Shown here: piece by piece, positions 10,207 to 21,800 of the stretch
Layout: each line of letters opens with the position of its first letter
Numbering within the stretch: the stretch's first letter is position 1
Translations under genes and position numbers: made by a program
Origin: Ooceraea biroi
Taxonomy: Eukaryota > Arthropoda > Insecta > Hymenoptera > Formicidae
Direction of reading: 5' to 3'
Assembly (NCBI RefSeq): GCF_003672135.1
Contig: NC_039514.1
Location: forward strand, 3,782,001 to 3,846,000
Length of the DNA stretch: 64,000 nucleotides
Notes under the pieces: model-generated
Databases searched by the model: none
Seen by the model: the letters and a program-made list of their open reading frames with translations, nothing else
What the model was told of the DNA's origin: nothing

Positions 10207-11871
10207 TTACCGATTTTCCATGGGCACATTAGCGGTTAGAATTGCTTTTACGCGAAACGCTAGAGCTTTCAGTTCTTCGACAAACCACGAAATGCAGTCG
10301 GTGCCGCGACGATATCGATACGCGGATAATGAGTTGTCGTATGAACACCGCACGTAGTACGCAGCACTATATGCCTTGTGATGGTGATATGGGTATGTGC
10401 CGGATTTTTCCGTTTCTCTCTTCTCCAATGCATACTCCAAGTCGGCGTATACGACGAACGGCATCCGCTCCTTCCTGCTGTGGTTGTCGAAACGCAGCCA
10501 CTTGTGCCCTTGTCCTCGTTAGGTAAAACGATGGCACAATCGTTTAGTTTTGTGCAATCGACAGAGTGAGCCTCCAATCTCTTGTTGGAGGAGAAGTAGT
10601 GCAGACATCTGCATGAATGTAAGGATCTGTTAATTACTTTAATCTGGCCCAGAGAGTGTATTCATTATAATATAATATTGTACTTACCGATCGCAAATGT
10701 ATTTTTTTCGTTTGTTGTTGCTCAGTTGGGCGCTCACCAGCCGGGATAAGTTTTTTATGTACGCAAAATGCCCCACGTTGTCCAGCGGATCCTGCATGTA
10801 CAACAGATTGACATGCGTATCCATCTTCTGATCAGTGAGCCGTATCGGTACGACCGTGAGTTTTTCCTCGTTCTTCTTCTCCAGTGGGGTATATACATTT
10901 ATCGATATATTGTTCAGAAGCTCAAATTTGTTTATTTGCTTCAACGACATAGGGAATTCAATGCCATCAAGTCTTAATATTGACTTACAATCGGGATATC
11001 CGTTTGTCCTTTCCGCGTTGCTTTCAGCCGGATAGAGAGCAGCGATCACCGACCACGCAAAACATGCGTTATCGTTACTCTGTATGTTTATTACTGCTCT
11101 CTTCAACATAATCTCTTTCGGTACTTTGGCATGACATCCAGCGTGCATAGGGTTATACTTGTTGATGTAACCGTCAGGTCCAGTATACGCGACAACGCCC
11201 ATCCACTGTCGCGCTCCTGGAACTCTTCGAGAGACGCCAAGATGGACTCGAAAACATATTGAGCGAATCACTCTTTCAGATTGGACGTACGAAAGAGTGC
11301 TCGGTTTCGCGTATTGATACTCTTATTGGCGATCTTCTCACCCGCCACAAACTCGCCATTGAACATGGTATTTACTTTCACACTTTCGTGTTCATTCATT
11401 AATGTTTGCACATGATCGAGCACTATGATGCTAGCGTCTTCCAAGAATCGCCGCGGTTCAATATAGCCGGAATTTATCACAGCACCGGTTAAAATGCGGC
11501 TTTCGAACGCGGTCTCTATCACTCGCCACGAGAGTCCTTCAACACTGTTATTCCACCCTGTATACTCGCCACCAATATGGATAAAGCGTTTTTCTAATCG
11601 CTTCTTCAGTCCCTCGAGCCGCGCGATTCGAGCCACTAAGGATTGTTTGTATCCGATAAAGAGTCGCGGCTGCTTGGCGCGATTGCGTTCTTCCAATTTC
11701 TCGATGAAGTCATCGCACTGTTGCGTCCATGCGAAATATTCACCCAAAGTTGACACACGCGATGATTATGCCACAATGGCCTGTTCTATTTGAGTGAGTG
11801 TCTTCATTTTCGACTTTCGTGACCGATGCATCATCCAGAACTCCCGACACGTATACTGCTATGCGTTGCAT
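10207..11871 (-). pseudogene. Truncated polB-like gene (Polinton/adintovirus-type), broken
   Basis: N-terminal part of a protein-primed family B DNA polymerase of the kind carried by Polinton/adintovirus-like elements. In order: a helical N-terminal region (11,268-11,871), a segment with NPMHAGCHAKVP (from about 11,165), a C2H2-like zinc finger split by an intron at 10,609-10,687, then the exonuclease start with VVYADLE (Exo I acidic pair). It ends in a stop at 10,207; the polymerase catalytic core is absent. The likely start is the ATG at 11,871. Lesions: a frameshift near 11,800, a TAA near 11,766, a TGA at 11,268-11,270, a frameshift near 11,165, and a frameshift after NEDK near 10,520. 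The apparent second start at 11,271 is an artefact of the frameshift. Arm D carries a near-identical copy. It cannot make polymerase. Confidence 0.7.
10609..10687 (-). other. Spliceosomal intron in the polB-like gene
   Basis: A 79-base intron with donor GTAAGT and acceptor ATGCAG. Splicing joins the cysteine pair CDRC to LHYF and the following histidine, completing a zinc-finger-like motif. It is conserved in arm D (63,289-63,367). Confidence 0.75.
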
Positions 11872-12196
11872 ATCGTTTCCTAATTATATGATCTCTACCA
11901 CCCTATATCTTTATCTCGCTCTAACGCAACGTGTTGAAGAATTGCATTATCTCATCTAAAATATCTTGTGAGGCTACCCAAGATGTGCAACTTAGTTGCA
12001 CGTGTCTCAATGTCATGATGCAATGTTTCATGAGGCTACACAGAACGTGTTCGCGCCATTTGATACCTTCTATGATACTTATCTAACCTATGCGAATAAA
12101 CTGGGAGTGCACTACAACGATTAGGAGTAAATATTATTTTATTCCATACTTTATTCCACAATATTATGTTTTACATTACACAATAATGTTCTTTTT

Positions 12197-12934
12197 TCAG
12201 AACGCTAATGCTAATAACTCACAATCGATAAGTTCCTTGTCATCGAAGTATTCGCTGTTTTGTATGGTAACGGTTATGTCGTTAGGATTATCAATGCTAC
12301 GTGCGATCTTACAGAACTGTTCGTACTTGTAATCTACATGGTCGATGCAGCTTACTAACCAATTGTACATGTAATCGATACATTTATCGAGATTAAACAT
12401 AGTTGTTAGTGTAGCTTCCATCATTATTGATCGCACGTTTGTTACTTCGAACCGAACACACTTCGTATTGTTATACTTAATAAAGTCTACAGTTAATGGC
12501 CCGATATATATGGGATCTACGGGTCGTTTATTAGTTTTGGAAAAATACTCCTGGATTAAATGTTGATGTTCCATGAGGCCTTTCCAGGTTTCCATTCCGA
12601 GGATCAATTCATTCCCTCGTTTGTCTCCCACAGCAATCTCCATGTAACTCGGACCATGTCTCACGTTTATGCCAACTTCTAAATACTTGTGTTCCGTCGT
12701 TGCCAATGCGTATCTTCTTCCTAGGATACGAACGCATCGTCATCGGCGTTGTGGTTGCGATGCTGCAGTATCACGCGCTTCGGAAGTGACGCCCGCTGTG
12801 GAATTAGCACTGCGGAGAAATAATGTAGAACTATTAGAAATCCATGCTTCATATATCAATTGCTAAATATACTTACTAGCTTCGCTTCCACGCTGCTGTT
12901 CGCGCTTCTGCTCCATGTGTTCTTGCTCCACATT
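12197..12934 (-). CDS. Orphan two-exon gene, ~169-residue conserved core, unknown function
   Basis: I do not recognise a function. The open core (12,197-12,706) contains GINVRHGPSYMEI, GMETWKGLMEHQH and a C-terminal DCELLALAF, with no signal peptide or membrane segment visible. Upstream on the same strand, a short first exon (12,877-12,934) starts at an ATG and encodes a very basic, glutamine-rich N-terminus, followed by a 67-base intron (12,810-12,876; GTAAGT to CCGCAG). Exon 2 then needs one frameshift near 12,710-12,730 to join the core, so this copy is probably damaged. It lies about 330 bases upstream of polB on the same strand and stays beside it in all four arms, which suggests one mobile unit. 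The core is identical at protein level in arm D. Confidence 0.6.
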
Positions 12935-12978
12935 GTTCCTTCTAGCTTCTTCTCTTCAGATCTAATCGTGCTTAGTCC

Positions 12979-13023
12979 ACTGAACAACTAATATTTTTAA
13001 CATTCGCTTTTCACTTTATATAT
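12979..13023 (-). promoter_or_regulatory. Candidate core promoter of the orphan gene
   Basis: On the minus strand ATATATAAAG (13,014-13,023) precedes TTCAGT (12,979-12,984), an arthropod initiator match, by about 35-40 bases, slightly more than usual. The first ATG follows about 48 bases further on. The same arrangement is found in arm D. Confidence 0.5.
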
Positions 13024-13326
13024 GCATTTTGTTTCACCCCCTCCACCGCGAAACGTGTCATCGAAGGATGCATCGGTTACGTCACGCACGTGGACGCGAT
13101 GTGCTTTAACATCCACTCATCCGATTTCATAGCAGCCGGACGGCGCTCGCGGGCTCAGGTCAGCGGAAGTGCCGAGATGCTGGATATTGGTTCCTTAGTA
13201 ACGAATGCTATCATGCACATTCCATCACGCCACCCTGACATATGTTGTGTACAATGGGGGTTTCTATTATATCGCGCACGTGGCTCCGGTTGGGTTCGCG
13301 AATAGTTCGCGAAAATGTCGCTGCGA

Positions 13327-13342
13327 CCCTCCCTCCCCTCCC
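13327..13342 (-). promoter_or_regulatory. G-quadruplex motif 1
   Basis: On the minus strand GGGAGGGGAGGGAGGG: four G-runs with single-base loops. It lies in the duplicated GC-rich block, about 350 bases upstream of the candidate initiator. Confidence 0.6.
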
Positions 13343-13491
13343 GTGAGTAACAGTAGTAGGAGTAAGTAACAATAAGAGGAACATAGAAAGCGAGATAAAA
13401 CGTGCGTCAGTGGTATTAACACCTGGAGCGAATCAGCGGATAGCAAATCATATCGCGTATGACAAGTATGCACGTGCATCATGCACTGCGA

Positions 13492-13507
13492 CCCTCCCTC
13501 CCCTCCC
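13492..13507 (-). promoter_or_regulatory. G-quadruplex motif 2
   Basis: The same sequence as motif 1, in the second copy of the duplicated block. Confidence 0.6.
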
Positions 13508-14094
13508 GCGAGTTAGGTCCGCGACATCACGTCACCCGCGAAACATGTTGTGTACAATGAGGTGTCTATTACATCGCGCACGTGGCTCTCCCCCCCTTGC
13601 CCCTCCGCGGGTTAGGTCAGCAAACATGTCACGGTCCACCCCTCCGCGGGTTAGGTCAGCAAACATGTCACGGTCTCCCTCCCGCGGGTTAGGTCCGCGA
13701 AAACCCCCTCTCGCGAATAGTCCGCGATCCCCCCTTCCACCTGACTCAGCCACTCAGATCCCAGCGTTAGAATCTGCTATCCTTCCCTACTGACGGTATT
13801 TTCATTAATCCTTCTCTCCGGGCAGCGATAGTAACTCGCAGGAATGCAATTGTATATTTACGCACCATAGCAATTCTTTTCTAGGCAGCTTACTAGGCCT
13901 GTAACAAATTCGTGTAAGCGCGCGCAGTGCAAATACTCCAGAGAATGTGTAAATAAGCGGTGTAAAGTAACGAATACAGTGATAAGAGAAAAAAGAAAAA
14001 CATCCCGCCCGGCACGATGTACAAGTTGAACCGTTCGAACATCTGAATAGCTTTCTAGACTAGTCTAGGTTCTCCTAATCAAGTCTCTAGATTG

Positions 14095-14107
14095 TTCGAG
14101 AACGTTC
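14095..14107 (+). promoter_or_regulatory. Heat-shock-element-like motif in satellite sub-repeat 1
   Basis: TTCGAGAACGTTC is an exact TTCNNGAANNTTC. It recurs in every unit, for example at 14,832-14,844. Confidence 0.6.
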
Positions 14108-14235
14108 TGATCGCTTCTCTAGACTATACGCGATTCTTCCGTCCGCTTCTGTCTTTTCATGAACATTTGGTTCTGTTTGAACATCTGAATCGCTCTCTAG
14201 ACAGTCTAAATTCTTTTGATCAAGTCTCTAGATTG

Positions 14236-14248
14236 TTCGAGAAGCTTC
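14236..14248 (+). promoter_or_regulatory. Heat-shock-element-like motif in satellite sub-repeat 2
   Basis: TTCGAGAAGCTTC is again an exact three-box match with a different second spacer. It recurs in every unit, for example at 14,973-14,985. Confidence 0.6.
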
Positions 14249-17200
14249 TGATCGCTTCTTTAGACTATTCGCGATTCTTCACCACGGTTCGTTAGCATGG
14301 ATGGTGTGAGGATGGCCTCGCGACGCACCAATCTACGTGTCGCGTCCGTGTGCGTCGCGAGACCATCCCCACCACATGCTATCATGTTTCTGGCATCGCT
14401 GATCCCTTCTCCGCTGACGAAGCTCCACAAGTCGTTCAGCATTGGGACAGGATACTTCGTTCTTTTCGTTCTCGTAAGTTGAATATTCATAGTTCGAATC
14501 TAATAATTTTACAATATTGTAGACATTCGACGTTATTTTCATTAATCCTTCTCTTCGGTCAGCGATAGTAACTCGCAGGAATGCAATTGTATACTTACGC
14601 ACCATAGTAATTCTTTTCTCGCAGCTTACTAGGCTCGTAACAAATTCGGGTAAGCGCGCCGCAGTGAAAATACTCCACGGAATGTGTAAATAAGTGGTTT
14701 AAAGTAACGAATACAGTGATAAGTGAAAAAATAAAAAAATTCCGCCCGGCACGAGGTACAAGTTGAACCATTTGAACATCTGAATCGTTTTCTAGACTAG
14801 TCTAGGTTCTCCTAATCAAGTCTCTAGTTTGTTCGAGAACGTTCTGATCGCTTCTCTAGACTATACGCGATTCTTCCGTCCGCTTCTGTCTTTCATGAAC
14901 ATTTGGTTCTGTTTGAACATCTGAATCGCTCTCTAGACCAGTCTAAATTCTTTTGATCAAGTCTCTAGATTGTTCGAGAAGCTTCTGATCGCTTCTTTAG
15001 ACTATTCGCGATTCTTCACCACGGTTCGTTAGCATGGATGGTGTGAGGATGGCCTCGCGACGCACCAATCTACGTGTCGCGTCCGTGTGCGTCGCGAGAT
15101 CATCCCCACCACATGCTATCATGTTTCTGGCATCGCTGATCCTTCTCCGCTGACGAAGCTCCACAAGTCGTTCAGCATTGGGACAGGATACTTCGTTCTT
15201 TTCGTTCTCGTAAGTTGAATATTCATAGTTCGAATCTAATAATTTTACAATATTGTAGACATTCGACGTTATTTTCATTAATCCTTCTCTTCGGTCAGCG
15301 ATAGTAACTCGCAGGAATGCAATTGTATACTTACGCACCATAGTAATTCTTTTCTCGGCAGCTTACTAGGCTCGTAACAAATTCGGGTAAGCGCGCGCAG
15401 TGAAAATACTCCACGGAATGTGTAAATAAGTGGTTTAAAGTAACGAATACAGTGATAAGTGAAAAAATAAAAAAATTCCGCCCGGCACGAGGTACAAGTT
15501 GAACCATTTGAACATCTGAATCGTTTCTAGACTAGTCTAGGTTCTCCTAATCAAGTCTCTAGTTTGTTCGAGAACGTTCTGATCGCTTCTCTAGACTATA
15601 GCGATTCTTCCGTCCGCTTCTGTCTTTTCATGAACATTTGGTTCTGTTTGAACATCTGAATCGCTCTCTAGACCAGTCTAAATTCTTTTGATCAAGTCTC
15701 TAGATTGTTCGAGAAGCTTCTGATCGCTTCTTTAGACTATTCGCGATTCTTCACCACGGTTCGTTAGCATGGATGGTGTGAGGATGGCCTCGCGACGCAC
15801 CAATCTACGTGTCGCGTCCGTGCGCGTCGCGAGATCATCCCCACACATGCTATCATGTTTCTGGCATCGCTGATCCCTTCTCCGCTGACGAAGCTCCACA
15901 AGTCGTTCAGCATTGGGACAGGGATACTTCGTTCTTTTCGTTCTCGTAAGTTGAATATTCATAGTTCGAATCTAATAATTTTACAATATTGTAGACATTC
16001 GACGTTATTTTCATTAATCCTTCTCTTCGGTCAGCGATAGTAACTCGCAGGAATGCAATTGTATACTTACGCACCATAGTAATTCTTTTCTCGGCAGCTT
16101 ACTAGGCTCGTAACAAATTCGGGTAAGCGCGCGCAGTGAAAATACTCCACGGAATGTGTAAATAAGTGGTTTAAAGTAACGAATACAGTGATAAGTGAAA
16201 AAATAAAAAAATTCCGCCCGGCACGAGGTACAAGTTGAACCATTTGAACATCTGAATCGTTTTCTAGACTAGTCTAGGTTCTCCTAATCAAGTCTCTAGT
16301 TTGTTCGAGAACGTTCTGATCGCTTCTCTAGACTATACGCGATTCTTCCGTCCGCTTCTGTCTTTTCATGAACATTTGGTTCTGTTTGAACATCTGAATC
16401 GCTCTCTAGACCAGTCTAAATTCTTTTGATCAAGTCTCTAGATTGTTCGAGAAGCTTCTGATCGCTTCTTTAGACTATTCGCGATTCTTCACCACGGTTC
16501 GTTAGCATGGATGGTGTGAGGATGGCCTCGCGACGCACCAATCTACGTGTCGCGTCCGTGTGCGTCGCGAGATCATCCCACCACATGCTATCATGTTTCT
16601 GGCATCGCTGATCCCTTCTCCGCTGACGAAGCTCCACAAGTCGTTCAGCATTGGGACAGGATACTTCGTTCTTTTCGTTCTCGTAAGTTGAATATTCATA
16701 GTTCGAATCTAATAATTTTACAATATTGTAGACATTCGACGTTATTTTCATTAATCCTTCTCTTCGGTCAGCGATAGTAACTCGCAGGAATGCAATTGTA
16801 TACTTACGCACCATAGTAATTCTTTTCTCGGCAGCTTACTAGGCTCGTAACAAATTCGGGTAAGCGCGCGCAGTGAAAATACTCCACGGAATGTGTAAAT
16901 AAGTGGTTTAAAGTAACGAATACAGTGATAAGTGAAAAAATAAAAAATTCCGCCCGGCACGAGGTACAAGTTGAACCATTTGAACATCTGAATCGTTTTC
17001 TAGACTAGTCTAGGTTCTCCTAATCAAGTCTTAGTTTGTTCGAGAACGTTCTGATCGCTTCTCTAGACTATACGCGATTCTTCCGTCCGCTTCTGTCTTT
17101 TCATGAACATTTGGTTCTGTTTGAACATCTGAATCGCTCTCTAGACCAGTCTAAATTCTTTTGATCAAGTCTCTAGATTGTTCGAGAAAGCTTCTGATCG

Positions 17201-18590
17201 CTTCTTTAGACTATTCGCGATTCTTCACCACGGTTCGTTAGCATGGATGGTGTGAGGATGGCCTCGCGACGCACCAATCTACGTGTCGCGTCCGTGTGCG
17301 TCGCGAGATCATCCCCACCACATGCTATCATGTTTCTGGCATCGCTGATCCCTTCTCCGCTGACGAAGCTCCACAAGTCGTTCAGCATTGGGACAGGATA
17401 CTTCGTTCTTTTCGTTCTCGTAAGTTGAATATTCATAGTTCGAATCTAATAATTTTACAATATTGTAGACATTCGACGTTATTTTCATTAATCCTTCTCT
17501 TCGGTCAGCGATAGTAACTCGCAGGAATGCAATTGTATACTTACGCACCATAGTAATTCTTTTCTCGCAGCTTACTAGGCTCGTAACAAATTCGGGTAAG
17601 CGCGCGCAGTGAAAATACTCCACGGAATGTGTAAATAAGTGGTTTAAAGTAACGAATACAGTGATAAGTGAAAAAATAAAAAAATTCCGCCCGGCACGAG
17701 GTACAAGTTGAACCATTTGAACATCTGAATCGTTTTCTAGACTAGTCTAGGTTCTCCTAATCAAGTCTCTAGTTTGTTCGAGAACGTTCTGATCGCTTCT
17801 CTAGACTATACGCGATTCTTCCGTCCGCTTCTGTCTTTTCATGAACATTTGGTTCTGTTTGAACATCTGAATCGCTCTCTAGACCAGTCTAAATTCTTTT
17901 GATCAAGTCTCTAGATTGTTCGAGAAGCTTCTGATCGCTTCTTTAGACTATTCGCGATTCTTCACCACGGTTCGTTAGCATGGATGGTGTGAGGATGGCC
18001 TCGCGACGCACCAATCTACGTGTCGCGTCCGTGCGCGTCGCGAGATCATCCCCACCACATGCTATCATGTTTCTGGCATCGCTGATCCCTTCTCCGCTGA
18101 CGAAGCTCCACAAGTCGTTCAGCATTGGGACAGGATACTTCGTTCTTTTCGTTCTCGTAAGTTGAATATTCATAGTTCGAATCTAATAATTTTACAATAT
18201 TGTAGACATTCGACGTTATTTTCATTAATCCTTCTCTTCGGTCAGCGATAGTAACTCGCAGGAATGCAATTGTATACTTACGCACCATAGTAATTCTTTT
18301 CTCGGCAGCTTACTAGGCTCGTAACAAATTCGGGTAAGCGCGCGCAGTGAAAATACTCCACGGAATGTGTAAATAAGTGGTTTAAAGTAACGAATACAGT
18401 GATAAGTGAAAAAATAAAAAATTCCGCCCGGCACGAGGTACAAGTTGAACCATTTGAACATCTGAATCGTTTATAGACTAGTCTAAGTTCTCCTAATCAA
18501 GTCTCCAGATTGTTCGAGAACCTTCTGATCGCTTCTCTAGACTATTCGCGATTCTTCCGTCCGCTTCTGTCTTTTCATGCCAGGTCGCGC

Positions 18591-18877
18591 CACGGTAGCA
18601 TGTTCGGTAGCATGTGGTGGGGATGGTCTCGCTAATATTTATGATAATAATGTATTATTATTATTATTAAATAATGCATTATTAATTATAAGTAGGAATG
18701 GATAAACATGATTAATATAAATAATTTTACGTGTAACTTATTTTTCAATTGGTCTTATTATTGTTGTATTCAATGTTATCTTATCGTTAGATGACCACGT
18801 TTAACGTACTTAAACGTATAATCCTAAGATAGCATATAACACATGTATTTATGACAGTGGTGAATTTTCTGTTGCAG
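18591..18877. other. AT-rich stretch between satellite and ABCG exon
   Basis: Contains a short (TTA)n run near 18,650 and ends in a good splice acceptor (TTTTCTGTTGCAG, ending 18,877). It is therefore likely intron sequence of the ABCG gene, whose promoter and any first non-coding exon would lie further upstream or outside the block. Confidence 0.5.
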
Positions 18878-21800
18878 CCTTCTGCCACATCGACGCAATT
18901 TGTATATAATCATCACTTAGGTGTGCACGGGGAGGACAAACAATGGAAGTATTAAAGCTTGAAGTTAAGAAGTACGGAAGTAATGAAACGATCAATCGAC
19001 AAGAGGTCGATGCACCAGCAATGTGTAATTGGATTGACTTGGACCGATCTTCGCCGGAGGATGTCGACCAGGATGCGACCAGCATCACACGCGACAACGG
19101 CAAACAATCGATCAACATAATCTTCGAGCACATCACATATACTGTGAACCTCGGCTTCAGGAAAGGTAAATCATGATCATCATGATCACGCTATTGCTTT
19201 CTTCTTTTCATTCTTCTTTTTTTTCTACATGGATTACGAATATTCGTCGCGAATTAGTGCGATTTATGATATTAGCTTCTTCACACAGGATGTTACACAA
19301 AAATTATAGAAATACTATTTAATTATACATATGAATGAAACTAATTATGTAACATCGCATTGTTAATTCTAGGAAAAAAAGAGATTTTACACGGAATTAA
19401 TGGAAGGTTTCCCAGCAAACAGTTGATCGCTCTGATGGGTCCATCTGGTGCAGGGAAGTCCACGTTATTCGATGTACTCTCTGGCTTCCGCGTAACCGGA
19501 GTGGATGGTACTATATTTGTCAACGGTCATGTCCGGGATCTCAACTCTTTCCGGAAGTAAGTTTTCAATCACTAATTGACTTATCAAATCCGAGATTGTT
19601 TCGTAGATAGTATATCTAAGAAAACTTATATATATACTTGTATATATATAAAAAGATGTAAGAAAAGTATTTATATATTACTAAATGTATTTTTATACTG
19701 TTTGTTTTATAAATGAACGCCTACATTTTTGACGCCTCGTTTATTTTTTGTCTTCAGGTACACTGCCTACATTACACAGGAGGATCGGTTGGAACCTTTA
19801 CTCACTGTACTCGAATATATGAAGATCGCCGCCGATTTAAAGCTGCCGGCGGATACCTTACAAAATAAAAAAGAAGCGACTGTACGTTTAGAATAAGAAA
19901 TTAATTAACAATTAATAATTTATTACCGATTGGAACCGAAGTTATTTTAACTAAATTATATAGTAGTAAATTATAGTATATAGTAGATAACAAATTATTA
20001 TTTAAATCATGATCATATTATTACTAAATTATATAGTAGATAATAAATTATTATTTAAATCATCATCACAGTACTATATACAGTGCTTGGTGAGCCTCCG
20101 TGATTCTCTTTCATTCTCTCTATTCATAGTCTTCTCTAGTTGTTAACTCCCATACTCCTCAAATTTTCCATCTCTCTCCTTCTCGATCTTTTTCTTTCTC
20201 TACTCCATATGTATATGAGATATGTACTGTACAAGGGATGCAAATATGGTAAAAAATAGGTAGACACGTATGTAATATGTTATTATTGTTGCGACAGCCT
20301 TTTCTCCCGTTAAGTAAAAATTACTGGGAGCTTCTTATCGGCTTCACCTGACGTGGCCAGGTCCGCGGCTATCAGGTTGCTAATTTATTGAGACATAGTA
20401 GAACATTATAACTGGGCGCCAACTAATTTTATAAAATTAGTAAAATTGGATAAGGTCTCAGGGGTGGATATTTGGGAGGACCCTTTCTATACGATACTGA
20501 CTGTTAAAACACCGATTGACAGGATATAATTGAGAAATAAAAAAACGTTATACGGAACTTCAAATACTATATAATTCGGAATAATAGAGGTCTCACAGAA
20601 AATTTAGCTTTAGGCAGAATAGTGCAAGTTATTTCTACTCACAATGACGACGGGAGGTCTCTTACTCTGTCAGCCTTGTGTTATTAAACTTTGCAATCTC
20701 AGTTGTAAGCCGTCCACGGTTCAGAGAAAATCTTATAAAGCGGCGATCCGACTCCCCGGGAGCTGACTCTAGGATTCTGCTAGGACTTTACTATAGCACC
20801 GCCATCCAAAGAGTGCCACACAGTGATCCCGCTCCTTCGAGCATAGACCGGGTACGATGCCGTCGGTCATTTACGCATGCGTTCTTTGCGTATCGATGAA
20901 TCGATATCAATCGACATTCTATACAATTGAGCATACGCCCCTGATCACCGTCTATCCTCGTCCGTCCTATGGACCGGATGGGAACACACCTCGCTGTTCT
21001 CCTCTCGCTCCCGTCCACATCGGTCGCACACCGCGTCTCCTTCGGCCACAATTCAGTGACCAGAATTGAGAGAACCTCCCGTTTGTCCGAAATATAGCAA
21101 TCCAAAATTTTATAGCGCAACAATTCGATAATGTAATATAATAGTTTCAAAATTCATACAACAGTTTCAGAAATTAATGATAATTTGCAATAATTTCAAT
21201 AACATCAATAAAAAAATATAAAATGAAAATATTTAAAATATTCCTATTGTTTTATAAACTTCCGACGAGCCGGATCACGTCGACGTTGGGGAAATAAACT
21301 TACACTGTCACATTGTATTGAAACTACTGAAACTATTTTATTAACTATTTTATTGAAAAAATAAGAAATCTTTCATTCACCTATATAAAACTATATATAT
21401 GTTTTTAGTTATACAGGTACATATCTTTGTAGGTCTGAATAAAATGTAATAAATGTTTTTACATTTCATTACAATAAATCTTGTAAGAAATGTTTTATTA
21501 TAATAAATAAAATAAATAAAAGACACGGAGAACCTACCCGGTACATACGATCAGATTTTGACAAACATCTCCTTTCCACCTTGACTTTGCTGACTATTTT
21601 CGAGCGTGTCATTTGCGAGCGTGTTCTCACTGTGTTCGGTCACTTTATCTTGTACTAATTTGTTTGTGTCTTTTTCAACCAGTACGTTGGTAGATATTTA
21701 TTTATATTGTACTCTTGCGTTTTATATTGTTCTTTTTTTATTTTTTTTATATTTTTATATATTGTATATTTTACTTTATATTTGTAGAAAAAGACATATC

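Larger units (their letters stand above)
13030..13790 (-). repeat. GC-rich upstream block with iterated GACCTAAC boxes
   Basis: Non-coding block upstream of the orphan gene. A roughly 300-bp segment is tandemly duplicated: GTTGTGTACAATG with ATCGCGCACGTGGCTC occurs at about 13,243 and again at 13,543. It contains four copies of GACCTAACYCGCGG on the minus strand, two of them in a perfect ~39-bp tandem at 13,607-13,680, and several TTCGCGAA palindromes. ORFs across it are low-complexity shadows. Confidence 0.7.
13791..18590. repeat. Satellite array, ~737-bp unit, six units plus edge pieces
   Basis: Six near-identical units (landmark ATGGATGGTGTGAGG at 14,299, 15,034, 15,768, 16,507, 17,243 and 17,980) spaced 735-738 bp, with diverged partial units at both ends. 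Each unit contains two related ~141-bp sub-repeats beginning TTTGAACATCTGAATCG, the palindrome CTAGACTAGTCTAG, two TTCNNGAANNTTC motifs, and an extended hairpin (14,310-14,328 with 14,350-14,368). A 76-90-codon ORF recurs on the minus strand but has no recognisable domain and probably survives through array homogenisation. Units differ mostly by 1-2 base indels. Confidence 0.95.

Noticed and set aside
10207..13790. A complete, functional Polinton or adintovirus
   Set aside because: No polymerase core, capsid, integrase, protease or packaging gene is visible, and the polB part has several shared lesions.
13410..13793. 127-codon arginine/proline-rich ORF and its partner at 60,360-60,734
   Set aside because: It lies across GC-rich tandem repeats (PPRVRSANMSRS repeated) with no independent support; a composition artefact of the iteron block.
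14092..18461. Many 60-135-codon ORFs across the satellite as separate genes
   Set aside because: They are the same ORFs repeated by the array in several frames and on both strands, with no recognisable domain.
13791..18590. CRISPR-like or prophage-like array
   Set aside because: Unit length of 738 bp, no short repeat/spacer pattern and clear eukaryotic context; this is a satellite.
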